From assembly GCF_900105715.1 (NCBI RefSeq), contig NZ_FNRY01000001.1, positions 2,418,001 to 2,482,000 on the forward strand: a DNA stretch of 64,000 nucleotides, given 5' to 3'. Numbering within the stretch: position 1 is the stretch's first letter; the number at the start of each line of letters is the position of its first letter. Origin of the DNA: Paramicrobacterium humi (GTDB lineage Bacteria; Actinomycetota; Actinomycetes; Actinomycetales; Microbacteriaceae). This document shows, piece after piece, positions 45,748 through 55,729 of the stretch. Both the position numbers and the translations under genes were made by a program. The notes under the pieces are model-generated. The model made no database searches. It had not been told where the DNA came from and saw nothing but the letters and a program-made list of their open reading frames with translations.

Positions 45748-47481
45748 ATGTTGTGGAAGCTGCTCACGCGCTTCTTGAGACCTCATCGGATGCTGCTGGT
45801 GGGCGTCGTCGTCTTCCAGCTCGCGCAGTCGATCGCCTCACTGTACCTGCCGACGCTCAACGCCGACATCATCGACAAGGGCGTCGCGACCGGCGACACC
45901 GGCTACATCCTGCGCGTCGGCGGCGTGATGCTCGCGATCTCGCTCGGCCAGGTCATCTGCTCGGTGGTCGCCGTGTACTTCGGAGCGAAGACGGCGATGG
46001 CGCTCGGCCGCGACGTGCGCGGCGCCGTCTTCGATCGCGTCGCCGAGTTCTCCGAACGGGAGGTCGCCCGGTTCGGGGCGCCCTCGCTCATCACGCGCAA
46101 CACGAACGACGTGCAGCAGGTGCAGATGCTCGTGCTCATGAGCTGCACGCTCATGGTCACCGCGCCCATCCTCGCGATCGGCGGCGTGATCATGGCCCTG
46201 CAGCAGGATCTGCAGCTTTCGTGGCTCATGGCCGTCTCGATCCCCGTTCTGCTCGTCTCGGTCGGAATCATCATCGTGCGCATGGTGCCGCTGTTCCGTC
46301 AGATGCAGCGTCGGATCGACCGCGTCAACCAAGTGCTCCGTGAGCAGCTCACCGGAATCCGGGTGATCCGAGCGTTCGTGCGAGAGCGCACCGAGCGCAG
46401 CCGGTTCAACGTCGCGAACGACGACGTGACCGACACCGCCCTGCGCGCCGGTCGATACATGGCGCTCATGTTCCCGCTCGTCATGCTCGTGCTCAACCTC
46501 TCCAGCATCGCCGTGCTCTGGTTCGGGGCGTTCCGCATCGAAGACGGCGGCATGCAGGTCGGCACTGTCATGGCGTTCCTGCAATACCTCATGCAGATCC
46601 TGATGGCCGTCATGATGTCGACATTCATGTTCATGATGGTGCCCCGCGCCGCCGTGTGCGCCGAGAGAATCGGCGAGGTGCTGGGAACGGAATCGAGCGT
46701 CGAGTTCTCGACGAACCCGACGACGGCGATGCCGAGCCCGGGCCTCATCGAGTTCGACGACGTCTCCTTCGCGTACCCCGGTGCCGCGGAGCCCGTCCTG
46801 CAGAACCTCAGCTTCGTCGTGGAGCCGGGCACCACGACCGCCATCATCGGCGCGACAGGAGCCGGCAAGACGACTCTCGTGAACCTCCTTCCACGGCTGT
46901 TCGATGCGACCGGCGGGCACGTGCGGGTCGGCGGCGTCGACGTGGCCGAGCTTGATCCTGACGTGCTGTGGAGCTCGATCGGGCTCGTGCCGCAGAAGCC
47001 GTACCTGTTCAGCGGAACTGTCGAGTCGAACCTGCACTACGGCAAGGTCGACGCCAGCGACGACGAGATGTGGCACGCCCTGGAGATCGCGCAGGCGAAG
47101 GACTTCGTGAGCGCGATGCCCGACGGCATCCACTCGCCCATCGCCCAGGGCGGCACAAACGTCTCGGGCGGCCAACGGCAACGCCTCGCCATCGCGCGGG
47201 CTCTCGTGAGGAGGCCCGACATCTTCGTCTTCGACGACTCGTTCTCGGCACTCGACCTCGCGACCGACGCGCGCCTGCGCCGGGCGCTGTCACGCTCGGT
47301 CGGTGATGCCACGCAAGTGATCGTCGCCCAGCGGGTGTCGACGATCACGGATGCCGACCAGATCCTCGTGCTCGAGAACGGCCGCATCGTCGGTCGCGGG
47401 CGGCACGAGCAATTGCTCGAGGAGAACGAGACCTACCGCGAGATCGTCGAGTCGCAGCTCACCCCCGAGGAGGCCGCATGA
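45748..47481 (+). CDS. Heterodimeric ABC exporter, subunit with degenerate ATP site
   Basis: The 577-residue half-transporter has six membrane helices (about 1-320) and an ATPase domain. Walker A is GATGAGKTTL (about 369-378) and the signature VSGGQRQR is canonical, but the Walker B motif reads FVFDDS, with Asp replacing the catalytic Glu, and the switch histidine is glutamine (VAQRVSTI). These are the changes found in the non-hydrolysing site of heterodimeric exporters such as TM287/288. An AAGGATAGGA ribosome-binding site precedes the ATG at 45748. The stop overlaps the partner start (ATGA). Confidence 0.93.
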   Translation: MLWKLLTRFLRPHRMLLVGVVVFQLAQSIASLYLPTLNADIIDKGVATGDTGYILRVGGVMLAISLGQVICSVVAVYFGAKTAMALGRDVRGAVFDRVAEFSEREVARFGAPSLITRNTNDVQQVQMLVLMSCTLMVTAPILAIGGVIMALQQDLQLSWLMAVSIPVLLVSVGIIIVRMVPLFRQMQRRIDRVNQVLREQLTGIRVIRAFVRERTERSRFNVANDDVTDTALRAGRYMALMFPLVMLVLNLSSIAVLWFGAFRIEDGGMQVGTVMAFLQYLMQILMAVMMSTFMFMMVPRAAVCAERIGEVLGTESSVEFSTNPTTAMPSPGLIEFDDVSFAYPGAAEPVLQNLSFVVEPGTTTAIIGATGAGKTTLVNLLPRLFDATGGHVRVGGVDVAELDPDVLWSSIGLVPQKPYLFSGTVESNLHYGKVDASDDEMWHALEIAQAKDFVSAMPDGIHSPIAQGGTNVSGGQRQRLAIARALVRRPDIFVFDDSFSALDLATDARLRRALSRSVGDATQVIVAQRVSTITDADQILVLENGRIVGRGRHEQLLEENETYREIVESQLTPEEAA

Positions 47482-49499
47482 GCGAGACAGCGAAGACGGA
47501 GAAGACTCCGCAGCGCCCCGCGGGCGGCGGGCGAGGCCCGATGGGCGGCATGGCGCCCGTGCAGAAGGCCATGAACTTCCGGGCGAGCGCCAAGCGGCTC
47601 ATGGGCCGGCTGCGCCCGGAACGGCTGCGCATCGCACTCGTCCTGCTCCTGACGATCGCGAGTGTGACGCTCAGCGTCATCGGGCCGAAGCTGCTCGGCA
47701 ACGCGACCACCCTCGTGTTCGAGGGCAGCATCTCGCAGCACCTGCCCGCGAACCTGACGAAGCAGCAGATCGTCGAGGGACTGCGCGCTCAGGGCGAGAA
47801 CCAGCAGGCCGACATGCTCAGCAGCATGCACCTCACGCCCGGCCAGGGCATCGACTTCGACAAGCTCGTGCAGGTTCTGCTGCTCGTGCTCGTCGTCTAC
47901 GTGGCGGCGTTCGCGTTCGGCCTGGTGCAGGCGCTCATCCTCAACGGCGTCGTGCAGCGCACGGTGTACCGCTTGCGCCGAGACGTCGAGGACAAGGTGC
48001 ACGCCCTCCCGCTGAGCTACTTCGACCGCACCCCGCGCGGCGAGCTGCTCAGCCGGGTGACGAACGACATCGACAACATCTCGCAGAGCCTGCAGCAGAC
48101 CCTGAGCCAAGTGGTCACGAGCCTGCTGACCGTCATCGGCGTCGTCGTGATGATGTTCGTCATCTCGCCGCTCCTCGCGCTCATCGCGCTCATCACCATC
48201 CCGTTCAGCATCATCATCACGGTGCTCATCGCCAAGCGCTCCCAGGCCCGCTTCGTCGCGCAGTGGCGGCACACGGGCGAGCTCAACGCCCAGATCGAAG
48301 AGGGCTTCACCGGGCACGCGCTCGTGAAGGTGTTCGGTCGTCGCCGCGAGGTCGGCGAAGCCTTCCGGCGGAAGAACGATGAACTGTACACCGCGAGCTT
48401 CGGCGCGCAGTTCATCTCGGGGATGATCATGCCTGCGATGACCTTCGTCGGCAACCTCGTGTACGTCGGCATCGCCGTGGTCGGCGGCCTCATGGTCGCC
48501 GGCGGCACCATGGCGATCGGTGACATCCAGGCGTTCATCCAGTACTCCCGCCAGTTCACGCAGCCGCTCGCGCAGCTCGGCTCCATGATGAACCTGCTGC
48601 AGTCGGGCGTCGCCTCGGCGGAGCGCGTCTTCGAGGTCCTCGACGCGGAGTCGCAGTCACCGGACCCTGCCGTCCCCGCCGTCGCCGAGGAGGGCAAGGG
48701 CCTGCTGCGGTTCGAGGACGTGTCGTTCAGCTACAGCCCCGACACCCCGCTCATCGAGCACCTCAGCCTCGTCGCCGAGCCGGGGCACACCGTCGCGATC
48801 GTCGGTCCGACGGGAGCCGGCAAGACGACCCTCGTGAACCTCATCATGCGCTTCTACGAGGTGAACGCGGGGCGCATCACGCTCGACGGCGTGGACATCA
48901 GCCAGATGACCCGCGACGACTTGCGCTCGCGCACGGGCATGGTGCTGCAGGACACGTGGCTGTTCGAGGGAACCATCCGCGAGAACATCGCGTACGGAAG
49001 ACCGGATGCCACGGAAGCGGAGATTCTCGACGCGGCGACGGCCTCCTACGTCGACCGGTTCGTGCACTCGCTCCCCGACGGCTACGACACCGTGCTGGGC
49101 GACGAGGCCTCGAACCTGAGCGCGGGGGAGAAGCAGCTGCTCACGATCGCTCGCGCGTTCCTCGCGAAACCCAGCATCCTCATCCTCGACGAGGCGACGA
49201 GCTCCGTCGACACGCGTACCGAAGTCCTCGTGCAGAAGGCGATGGAGGCCCTGCGCGCCGACCGGACGAGCTTCGTCATCGCCCACCGGCTGTCCACGAT
49301 CCGCGACGCCGATCTCATCCTCGTGATGGAGAACGGCAGCATCGTCGAGTCGGGGAGCCACGACGAGCTGCTCGAGAGGGGCGGAGCGTATGCCGCGCTG
49401 TACCAGGCGCAGTTCGACGCCCCGCTCGACGAAGAGGTGGCGGGCGACTCGCTCGCTGTGGATCTCAGCACCGTCGGTTCTCCACAGGACGGCGCCTAG
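47478..49499 (+). CDS. Heterodimeric ABC exporter, catalytic subunit
   Basis: The 673-residue half-transporter has an N-terminal Gly/Pro-rich extension (1-35), six membrane helices, and an ATPase domain with Walker A GPTGAGKTTL (about 444-453), Walker B ILILDEATS with the catalytic glutamate, and a normal switch histidine (IAHRLST). Its signature motif is altered to LSAGEKQ. That altered signature would face the degenerate Walker site of the partner, so one composite site is complete and one is not. It is larger than its partner because of the extension and a long loop between the first two helices. Confidence 0.94.
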   Translation: MSETAKTEKTPQRPAGGGRGPMGGMAPVQKAMNFRASAKRLMGRLRPERLRIALVLLLTIASVTLSVIGPKLLGNATTLVFEGSISQHLPANLTKQQIVEGLRAQGENQQADMLSSMHLTPGQGIDFDKLVQVLLLVLVVYVAAFAFGLVQALILNGVVQRTVYRLRRDVEDKVHALPLSYFDRTPRGELLSRVTNDIDNISQSLQQTLSQVVTSLLTVIGVVVMMFVISPLLALIALITIPFSIIITVLIAKRSQARFVAQWRHTGELNAQIEEGFTGHALVKVFGRRREVGEAFRRKNDELYTASFGAQFISGMIMPAMTFVGNLVYVGIAVVGGLMVAGGTMAIGDIQAFIQYSRQFTQPLAQLGSMMNLLQSGVASAERVFEVLDAESQSPDPAVPAVAEEGKGLLRFEDVSFSYSPDTPLIEHLSLVAEPGHTVAIVGPTGAGKTTLVNLIMRFYEVNAGRITLDGVDISQMTRDDLRSRTGMVLQDTWLFEGTIRENIAYGRPDATEAEILDAATASYVDRFVHSLPDGYDTVLGDEASNLSAGEKQLLTIARAFLAKPSILILDEATSSVDTRTEVLVQKAMEALRADRTSFVIAHRLSTIRDADLILVMENGSIVESGSHDELLERGGAYAALYQAQFDAPLDEEVAGDSLAVDLSTVGSPQDGA

Positions 49500-49566
49500 G
49501 CGAAGCTTTCCACAGCCGCGCCGGCCGCCGGAACCGGAACCTCGCCGACTGCTCACACTGGGGAGC

Positions 49567-50739
49567 ATGACCACAACAAACGTTCGCGCCGACGGTGCCG
49601 CCGAACTGCTCTCGTACATCCCATACCTCGTCGCGATCACGCCGCGCAATTGCCTCGTGCTCGTCGCGTTCAGCGACCATCAGACGTGCGGGGCGCTGCG
49701 GGTCGGCCTGCCCCCGCAGGGCGTCGACGCCGATGAGCTCGCCGCCGGCATCGTCTCGGCCCTCGGCACGATGATGCGGCTGCCCGGCGTGACGGGCGTG
49801 GTGCCCGTCGTGTACACACCGGCGCGCTACGCCGACGACGGCCGACCGCCGCTCGGCGACATCGTGATGCTCGTCATCCGCACGGCGCGCGCCGACGGTC
49901 TCGACGTGCACGACGCGTTGTGCGTCGCCGCCGACGGCTGGGGCAGCTACCTCGACGACGACGGCAGTTGGACGCCGCGGGATCTCGCCGAGATCCGAGT
50001 GCCGGAGGGCCTCGACGAAGCGCCGTCGCTCCTCGACCCCGATGAGGAGGCCGCGCTTCCCTCGGCGAACCTGCGAGATGGCGAGCAGTGCGCGCGCCGC
50101 TACGTTCGCATGTGCCCGGCGGCGTGGCCCGCCGTCATGTGCGACCTGGACGCCGCCGCACGATCGGTCTTCGACGACACCGCGATGAGGGGCGATCTCG
50201 TGCTCTTCGCCGAACACTGCCTCGCCGCCGGAGGCGAGATCACGGTGGCGGATGCCGCGGCCCTCGGCGCTCTCATGCGCCTTCCCGCGTTTCGCGACGT
50301 TCTCCTGTACGAGTGGGCATGGGGCTCCGTCACCGGTACGCACATCCTCCGCAGCACGCTGCTGACCAGCAGGAGCGAGAGCGAGGCGCGCGACGACGCG
50401 TGGATGGTCGCGCTCATCGGCAAGATCTCCGTCCGACCCGACGTCGACAGGCTGCGACGCTCCCTCACGCTGCTCAAGCGCGTCGCATCTCTCCTGCCGC
50501 TCTCCGAGCGCGCCGCGAGCTACACGCTGATCGCCTGGATCTACTGGGCGCTCGGCCTCAATTCGGTGGCGGCGCCCTGGCTGGCTCGCGTCGCGAGCGT
50601 CGACAGCACCTACGGTCTCGCGGAGATCCTCTCGAGCGTGCTCGCCGCGGGGCACATGCCGGACTGGGCGTTCGCCGACGGCGACGAGCTCGACAGCGAT
50701 TGGGACGCGTTCGCTGACGCCGATGGGCTCGGCTTCTGA
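49567..50739 (+). CDS. DUF4192 family protein
   Basis: The 390-residue protein matches the actinobacterial DUF4192 family, recognisable by the opening ELLSYIPYLVAITPRNCLVL and the later WAWGSVTGTHILR and TLIAWIYWALG blocks. It is acidic, cytoplasmic by appearance and has no catalytic motif I can name. Function unknown. The ATG at 49567 follows a CACACT -10-like element by seven bases. It lies upstream of the PP2C gene with an 88-base gap. Confidence 0.85.
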   Translation: MTTTNVRADGAAELLSYIPYLVAITPRNCLVLVAFSDHQTCGALRVGLPPQGVDADELAAGIVSALGTMMRLPGVTGVVPVVYTPARYADDGRPPLGDIVMLVIRTARADGLDVHDALCVAADGWGSYLDDDGSWTPRDLAEIRVPEGLDEAPSLLDPDEEAALPSANLRDGEQCARRYVRMCPAAWPAVMCDLDAAARSVFDDTAMRGDLVLFAEHCLAAGGEITVADAAALGALMRLPAFRDVLLYEWAWGSVTGTHILRSTLLTSRSESEARDDAWMVALIGKISVRPDVDRLRRSLTLLKRVASLLPLSERAASYTLIAWIYWALGLNSVAAPWLARVASVDSTYGLAEILSSVLAAGHMPDWAFADGDELDSDWDAFADADGLGF

Positions 50740-50827
50740 TCCCGCGGTCAGTCGGAGCCCGACGAAACGGTACTATTGCACGCTAGGACGACTTCTGTGC
50801 GCGTCCCATGCGAGCGAAAGGGCCGAC

Positions 50828-51634
50828 GTGTCTCAAGCGACCACGTTCACGGACTCCCGCACCGTGACTGTGCGAGGCACGACGCTGACCCTGTCGTGGG
50901 CCACGGCCACCCACGTCGGCCGCAAGAGGGAAGTCAATCAGGACTCCGTCATGGGAGTCTTCCCGATCTTCGCCGTGGCCGACGGCATGGGCGGCTACTC
51001 CGCGGGCGAGATCGCGAGCGCCGCCGTCGTCGACCGGCTCAGCGCGCTCGCCGCGACCGGTGCCGACGTGACGGAGGCCGGAATCGAAGAGGCCCTGCGC
51101 GGCGCCGTGAAGGATCTCGCGGACTCGGACGAGGACATCGACGCCGGCACGGGAACAACCGTGACGGGAATCGTGTTCAGCCCCGACGGCGACGACGCGA
51201 CCTGGAACGTCTTCAACATCGGTGACTCCCGCGTCTACGTCCTCCGCGACGAGGAACTCGAGCAGGTGACGACGGATCACTCCGTCGTGCAGGAGCTCAT
51301 CGCCATCGGCGCCATCTCGCCCGAGGAGGCCGAGACGCACCCCCACGGCAACGTCATCACGCGCGCCGTCGGGTTCACGGAGGATCCCGTGCCCGACTAC
51401 CTCCGGCGTCCCGTCGAGGCCGGGACGCGCTGGGTGATCTGCTCCGACGGCCTCACGAAAGAACTCACGGATTTCGGCATCCAGCATTTCCTCGAGCGCG
51501 GCGCCGAGCCGCTGGACGCAGCGAACCTCATGATCGAGGCGGCCGTCGAGAACGGCGGTCGCGACAACGTCACCGTGCTTGTGCTCGACGTCATCGCCGC
51601 GCAGGCCGAGACTGCCGAGCCGGACGCCGAGTAA
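50828..51634 (+). CDS. PP2C-family serine/threonine protein phosphatase
   Basis: The 268-residue phosphatase has the metal-binding PP2C motifs: HVGRKREVNQDS near the start, VADGMGGYSAGEIAS, NIGDSRVYVL, DHSVVQEL, CSDGLTKEL and the final GGRDNVTVLVLD. No membrane segment is present, so it is a soluble enzyme that removes phosphate from Ser/Thr of proteins. The GTG at 50828 follows AAAGGG; a TACTAT -10 lies about 55 bases upstream. No partner kinase is in the window; the adjacent EccC-like ATPase is a candidate partner in function only. Confidence 0.92.
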   Translation: MSQATTFTDSRTVTVRGTTLTLSWATATHVGRKREVNQDSVMGVFPIFAVADGMGGYSAGEIASAAVVDRLSALAATGADVTEAGIEEALRGAVKDLADSDEDIDAGTGTTVTGIVFSPDGDDATWNVFNIGDSRVYVLRDEELEQVTTDHSVVQELIAIGAISPEEAETHPHGNVITRAVGFTEDPVPDYLRRPVEAGTRWVICSDGLTKELTDFGIQHFLERGAEPLDAANLMIEAAVENGGRDNVTVLVLDVIAAQAETAEPDAE

Positions 51635-51722
51635 CTCGTCCACAACCTCGCCGCTTCCGCCGTCGTCCACGATTCGACGGGAACGCAGTCCGGCCGCATG
51701 CTCGGCATGCTGATCTCTACAG

Positions 51723-54524
51723 ATGGCCTTCCCGACTGAGATCCGCGTCCCCGCCGTCCCGGGCACGCCGCCGCGGTCTCCATTCCCGTTCATCGCGAGT
51801 CTCGCGCCCGTCGTCGCGTCCGTCGCCATCTCGGCCGTGACCCGCTCGCCGTACGTTCTCATGTTCGCGATCCTGGGGCCCGTGATCGCCATCGCCAGCG
51901 TCGTCGACAGTCGGCTCTTCGCCCGTCGATCGCTGCGGAAGCAGGAACGCGAGTATCAGGAGCGGCTCGTCGAGGTGCGAGAGCTGGTCTCTGCCGCGCA
52001 CGACGGCGAGCGGCGCTCGCGGCTCACAGCGTCGCCGACGGCGCGCGAAGTGCTCGCGGATGCCGGCCGAGCGTCGCGCTGGCGAGCATCGACGGAACGC
52101 GCGCGCACCATCACCCTCGGACTGGGCGACCGACCGAGCGGCGTCGTCCTCGGCGGCGCCGCGGGCGACGAGGCGCACACGGGGCTCCGTGAGCACGCCT
52201 CGACGCTTGCGGCGGCACCGTGCACCGCCGATGCCACGCTCGGCATCGGCGTCGTGGGCGCCACAGCGCTCGCTCGAGCCGTCGCGCGCGGCTACCTGCT
52301 CCAGTTGTGCCACGCGGTCGACCCGACGCGACTGAGGATCGTGGCGCTGCCCGATGAGGGCTGGGAGTGGGCGCGGTCCCTGCCGCACCTGTCGCGGCGC
52401 AGCGCCGACGCAGCGATGACAGTGAGCGTCGTGGAAGACGCGACCGCACCAGCGGTCCCCGCGGACATCACTCTCGCTGTCGCGCGCGTCGTCGACGCCG
52501 TTCCCGCTCACTGTCGCGAGATCATCGAGTGCTCGACCGGTCTGACCGCGACCTGGATGAGCGCCGACAACCCCGCCGATCGCATCACGGTTCTCACTCA
52601 CCCCGTCACGGCGGCGGCCGCGCACGCCTACGCGGCTGCCCTCTCCGCGCTCGCCGCGGAGACCGGTGTGGTCGGCGAGGACGGTGAACCGCCCGTGAGC
52701 GCGCACTGGGACGACCTGGCGCGGGATCCCGACGGGGGAGCGCTCTCCGTCCCGATCGGGCTCGCCGCGCGCTCGAGCGTCAGCGTCGATCTCGTGGAGC
52801 ACGGTCCACACGCCATCATCGGCGGAACCACGGGGAGCGGGAAGAGCGAGCTTCTCGCAAAGTGGGTGCTCGGACTCGCCGCCGCGCATTCGCCCAGCGA
52901 GGTCTCGATGCTCCTCGTCGACTTCAAGGGCGGGGCGACCTTCGCACCCCTCCAACGGCTGCCGCACGTCGTGGGAGTGATAACCGATCTCGACCCGGCG
53001 GCCGCGACGCGCGCGCTCGAGAGCCTTCGCGCCGAGGTGCGCTACCGCGAGCGGACGCTGCGGGAGCACGGCGTCCAGGACATCGCGGAACTGCGCTCCG
53101 GACTCGCTCGCCTCGTCATCGTGGTCGACGAGTTCGCGGCGATGCTCGAGGGCTTCCCCGAACTGCACGCCCTGTTCGTCGACATCGCCGCACGCGGCCG
53201 ATCGCTCGGCATGCACCTCGTGCTGTGCACGCAGCGTCCAACCGGCGTCGTGCGCGACTCGCTGCTCGCGAACTGCACCCTGCGGCTCAGCCTCCGCGTC
53301 AACAACCGTGCAGACGCACTTGCCGTGACGGGCGTCGACACCGCCGCCTCTCTCCCCGTGACCCCGGCGGGACGCTGCGTCGTCGTCACGCCCGACGCGG
53401 ACCCCGTCGTCGCGCAAATCGCCCGGGTGTCGGATGCCGACATCGCCGCTGTCGCCGCCCGCCATGCGGGGGAGCCGCGGCCTCGGCGACCGTGGCTCGA
53501 CCCACTGCCGCCCCGGATACCGCTCGAGCGCCTTGCCTGCACGGCCGACGCCTTCACGCTCGGCCTTCGGGACGTGCCGGCACAGCAGAAGCAAGAGCCT
53601 GCGGTGTGGCGGCCCGCGACGGACGGCAGCCTGCTCGTGCTCGGCGGCGCGCGGTCGGGGAAGACCACGCTCGCTCAGGTCATCGCGGCGCAGAGCAGCG
53701 GCTCGTGGCATGTCGACGAGCTGCCCGACGATCTCGAGCGAGCGTTCGATGTTCTCGAGGACAGCGCCGAGCGCGCGGAGACCGCGCTCGGACCGTCGAC
53801 GACGAGGTCGGTTCTGACGATCGACGACCTCGACGTCTTGTGCGGCCGACTCGATGACGACGACGTCGAGCACGCGCGCGGGCTCCTGACCAGGCTGCTG
53901 CGCTCCGGGCCGCGCGCCGGCATCTGCGTCGTGGCGACGGCCCAGCGCCTCGGGGCCGGGATGAGCGCGCTCGCCGCCTTGTTCGACTCGACGATGCTGC
54001 TTCGAATGCCGAGCCGCGCCGAGCACATCCTGTGCGGTGGAGACACGGCGACCTGGTCGGAGGACAGACGCGCGGGCAACGGCGTCTGGGGCGGCACGAG
54101 CGTGCAATTGGCGTATACGACGCGCATGCGACGCCGCCGTGGCGCTCGCGCGCTTCCCGAGCTCGATCTGGACGCGGAGCAGATCGTGCTCGTGAGCTGT
54201 CGTCGCCCCGCCCAGACGGCCAGGACGCTGCGGGAGCGGCATCCGGGCGTTCACATCATCACACTGGGTCCGACGCCGGTCTATCCCGCGGAGATGCGCG
54301 AGCTCACGAGCGTCGTCGTGGTCGGTGACGCCGACGCGTGGCAGGCGAACTGGTCGCTGCTCGCCGCTCTGCGCAGCACCGCCACGGTCGTCGTCGAAGC
54401 CTGTCCGCTCGTCGACTACCGTGCCCTCACGCGCACTCGGGCGCGGCCCCCGTACCTGCACCGCCAGCCCGGCCGGGCGTGGCGCATCGCCGCTGACGGC
54501 CACATCACCCGTTGCGCGCTCTGA
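51723..54524 (+). CDS. FtsK/SpoIIIE-domain ATPase, EccC-like (type VII secretion family)
   Basis: The 933-residue protein has two membrane helices near the N-terminus (about 22-62), a poorly conserved linker, and two P-loop domains. The first is canonical: Walker A GTTGSGKSELL (about 370-380), FKGGATF and Walker B VIVVDEFAAM, with the CTQRPTG motif of the family. The second has GGARSGKTT (about 640-648) and a weaker LTIDDLD. True EccC proteins of ESX systems usually carry three ATPase domains; this one has two. No WXG100 substrate, EccB, EccD or mycosin gene is nearby. It ends exactly where the convergent ald gene ends (TGA abutting TCA). Confidence 0.88.
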   Translation: MAFPTEIRVPAVPGTPPRSPFPFIASLAPVVASVAISAVTRSPYVLMFAILGPVIAIASVVDSRLFARRSLRKQEREYQERLVEVRELVSAAHDGERRSRLTASPTAREVLADAGRASRWRASTERARTITLGLGDRPSGVVLGGAAGDEAHTGLREHASTLAAAPCTADATLGIGVVGATALARAVARGYLLQLCHAVDPTRLRIVALPDEGWEWARSLPHLSRRSADAAMTVSVVEDATAPAVPADITLAVARVVDAVPAHCREIIECSTGLTATWMSADNPADRITVLTHPVTAAAAHAYAAALSALAAETGVVGEDGEPPVSAHWDDLARDPDGGALSVPIGLAARSSVSVDLVEHGPHAIIGGTTGSGKSELLAKWVLGLAAAHSPSEVSMLLVDFKGGATFAPLQRLPHVVGVITDLDPAAATRALESLRAEVRYRERTLREHGVQDIAELRSGLARLVIVVDEFAAMLEGFPELHALFVDIAARGRSLGMHLVLCTQRPTGVVRDSLLANCTLRLSLRVNNRADALAVTGVDTAASLPVTPAGRCVVVTPDADPVVAQIARVSDADIAAVAARHAGEPRPRRPWLDPLPPRIPLERLACTADAFTLGLRDVPAQQKQEPAVWRPATDGSLLVLGGARSGKTTLAQVIAAQSSGSWHVDELPDDLERAFDVLEDSAERAETALGPSTTRSVLTIDDLDVLCGRLDDDDVEHARGLLTRLLRSGPRAGICVVATAQRLGAGMSALAALFDSTMLLRMPSRAEHILCGGDTATWSEDRRAGNGVWGGTSVQLAYTTRMRRRRGARALPELDLDAEQIVLVSCRRPAQTARTLRERHPGVHIITLGPTPVYPAEMRELTSVVVVGDADAWQANWSLLAALRSTATVVVEACPLVDYRALTRTRARPPYLHRQPGRAWRIAADGHITRCAL

Positions 54525-55640
54525 TCAGCCGAGAACGGCGGCGAGTGCGGTGTGCTCGATGCCGTGCGCGCGAGCCACCGGCTCGCTCACCAGGCGGCCC
54601 GCGGTCGTCGCGAGACCGGCGGCGAGGGCCGCGTCCGATCGCATCGCGGCACGCCACCCGTCGCGCGACACGGCACGGACGTATGGCAGCGTCGCGTTCA
54701 CAAGGGCGAACGTCGACGTGTGCGGCACAGCGCCCGGCATGTTCGCGACGCAGTAGAACACGGAGCCGTGCACGGTGAACGTCGGCTCGTCGTGTGTGGT
54801 CGGGTGGCTGTCCTCGAAACAGCCGCCCTGGTCGACAGCGATGTCGACGAGCGCACTTCCCGGCCGCATGCGGGACACGAGGTCATTGCTCACGAGCTTC
54901 GGAGTGCGGGCGCCCGGCACGAGCACGGAGCCGATGACGAGATCAGCGTCGACGAGCGAGTGCTCGATCTCGAAGGCGTTCGAGGCGATCGTGACGACGC
55001 GGCCGCCGAACTGCTCGTCGAGCTCGCGAAGCCGCGCCAGATTCGTGTCGAGCACCGTGACGCGCGCGCCGAGGCCAAGCGCGATCGCCGCGGCGTTCGA
55101 ACCGGCGACGCCGCCGCCGAGCACACTCACTTTCGCCGGGTGGGTGCCCGGCACGCCCGGCACGAGAAGCCCGGGCCCGCCGTTCGGCTTGAGCATCGTG
55201 TTCGCGCCGACGATCGCCGACAGGCGGCCCGCCACCTCGCTCATGGGGGCGAGGAGTGGCAGCGAACGATCCGGCAGTTGCACGGTCTCGTAGGCGATCG
55301 CGGTGACGCCTGCCTCGAGCAGCGCCCGGGTGAGCGCCTCGTCGGCGGCGAGGTGCAGGTAGGTGAAGAGGACGAGATCTTCCCTGAAGTGGCGGTACTC
55401 GCTCTCGACCGGCTCCTTGACCTTCAGGACGAGGTCGGCGGCGGCCCAGAGCGCATCCGCGTCGGCGACCATCGTCGCGCCCGCGGCCTCGTAGGCGCTG
55501 TCGGGGATCGACGATCCGGCGCCCGCGCCCTTCTGGATCTTGACCTCGTGGCCGGCCGCGCTGAGATCGTGAACTCCGGCCGGGGTGATGGCCACGCGGA
55601 ACTCGCTGTTCTTGACTTCCGTCGGGATCGCTATTCGCAT
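54525..55640 (-). CDS. ald: Alanine dehydrogenase
   Basis: The 371-residue enzyme interconverts alanine with pyruvate and ammonia using NAD. It begins MRIAIPTEVKNSEFRVA, has the catalytic lysine in LVLKVKEP, the Rossmann motif VLGGGVAGSNAA and the C-terminal HTSTFALVNATLPYV. I use the ATG at 55640 because AGGAG precedes it by four bases; the in-frame ATG at 55652 overlaps that ribosome-binding site. The gene converges with the EccC-like gene with no spacing. Confidence 0.95.
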   Translation of the reverse strand: MRIAIPTEVKNSEFRVAITPAGVHDLSAAGHEVKIQKGAGAGSSIPDSAYEAAGATMVADADALWAAADLVLKVKEPVESEYRHFREDLVLFTYLHLAADEALTRALLEAGVTAIAYETVQLPDRSLPLLAPMSEVAGRLSAIVGANTMLKPNGGPGLLVPGVPGTHPAKVSVLGGGVAGSNAAAIALGLGARVTVLDTNLARLRELDEQFGGRVVTIASNAFEIEHSLVDADLVIGSVLVPGARTPKLVSNDLVSRMRPGSALVDIAVDQGGCFEDSHPTTHDEPTFTVHGSVFYCVANMPGAVPHTSTFALVNATLPYVRAVSRDGWRAAMRSDAALAAGLATTAGRLVSEPVARAHGIEHTALAAVLG

Positions 55641-55729
55641 TGTGCTCCTCATCGCGCACGTGTCGTCGGGGCATGTTCCGCCCTCGCCCCTCAGCCTACG
55701 GCCGATCCGGACCGCTCGCGGGAACCTGG

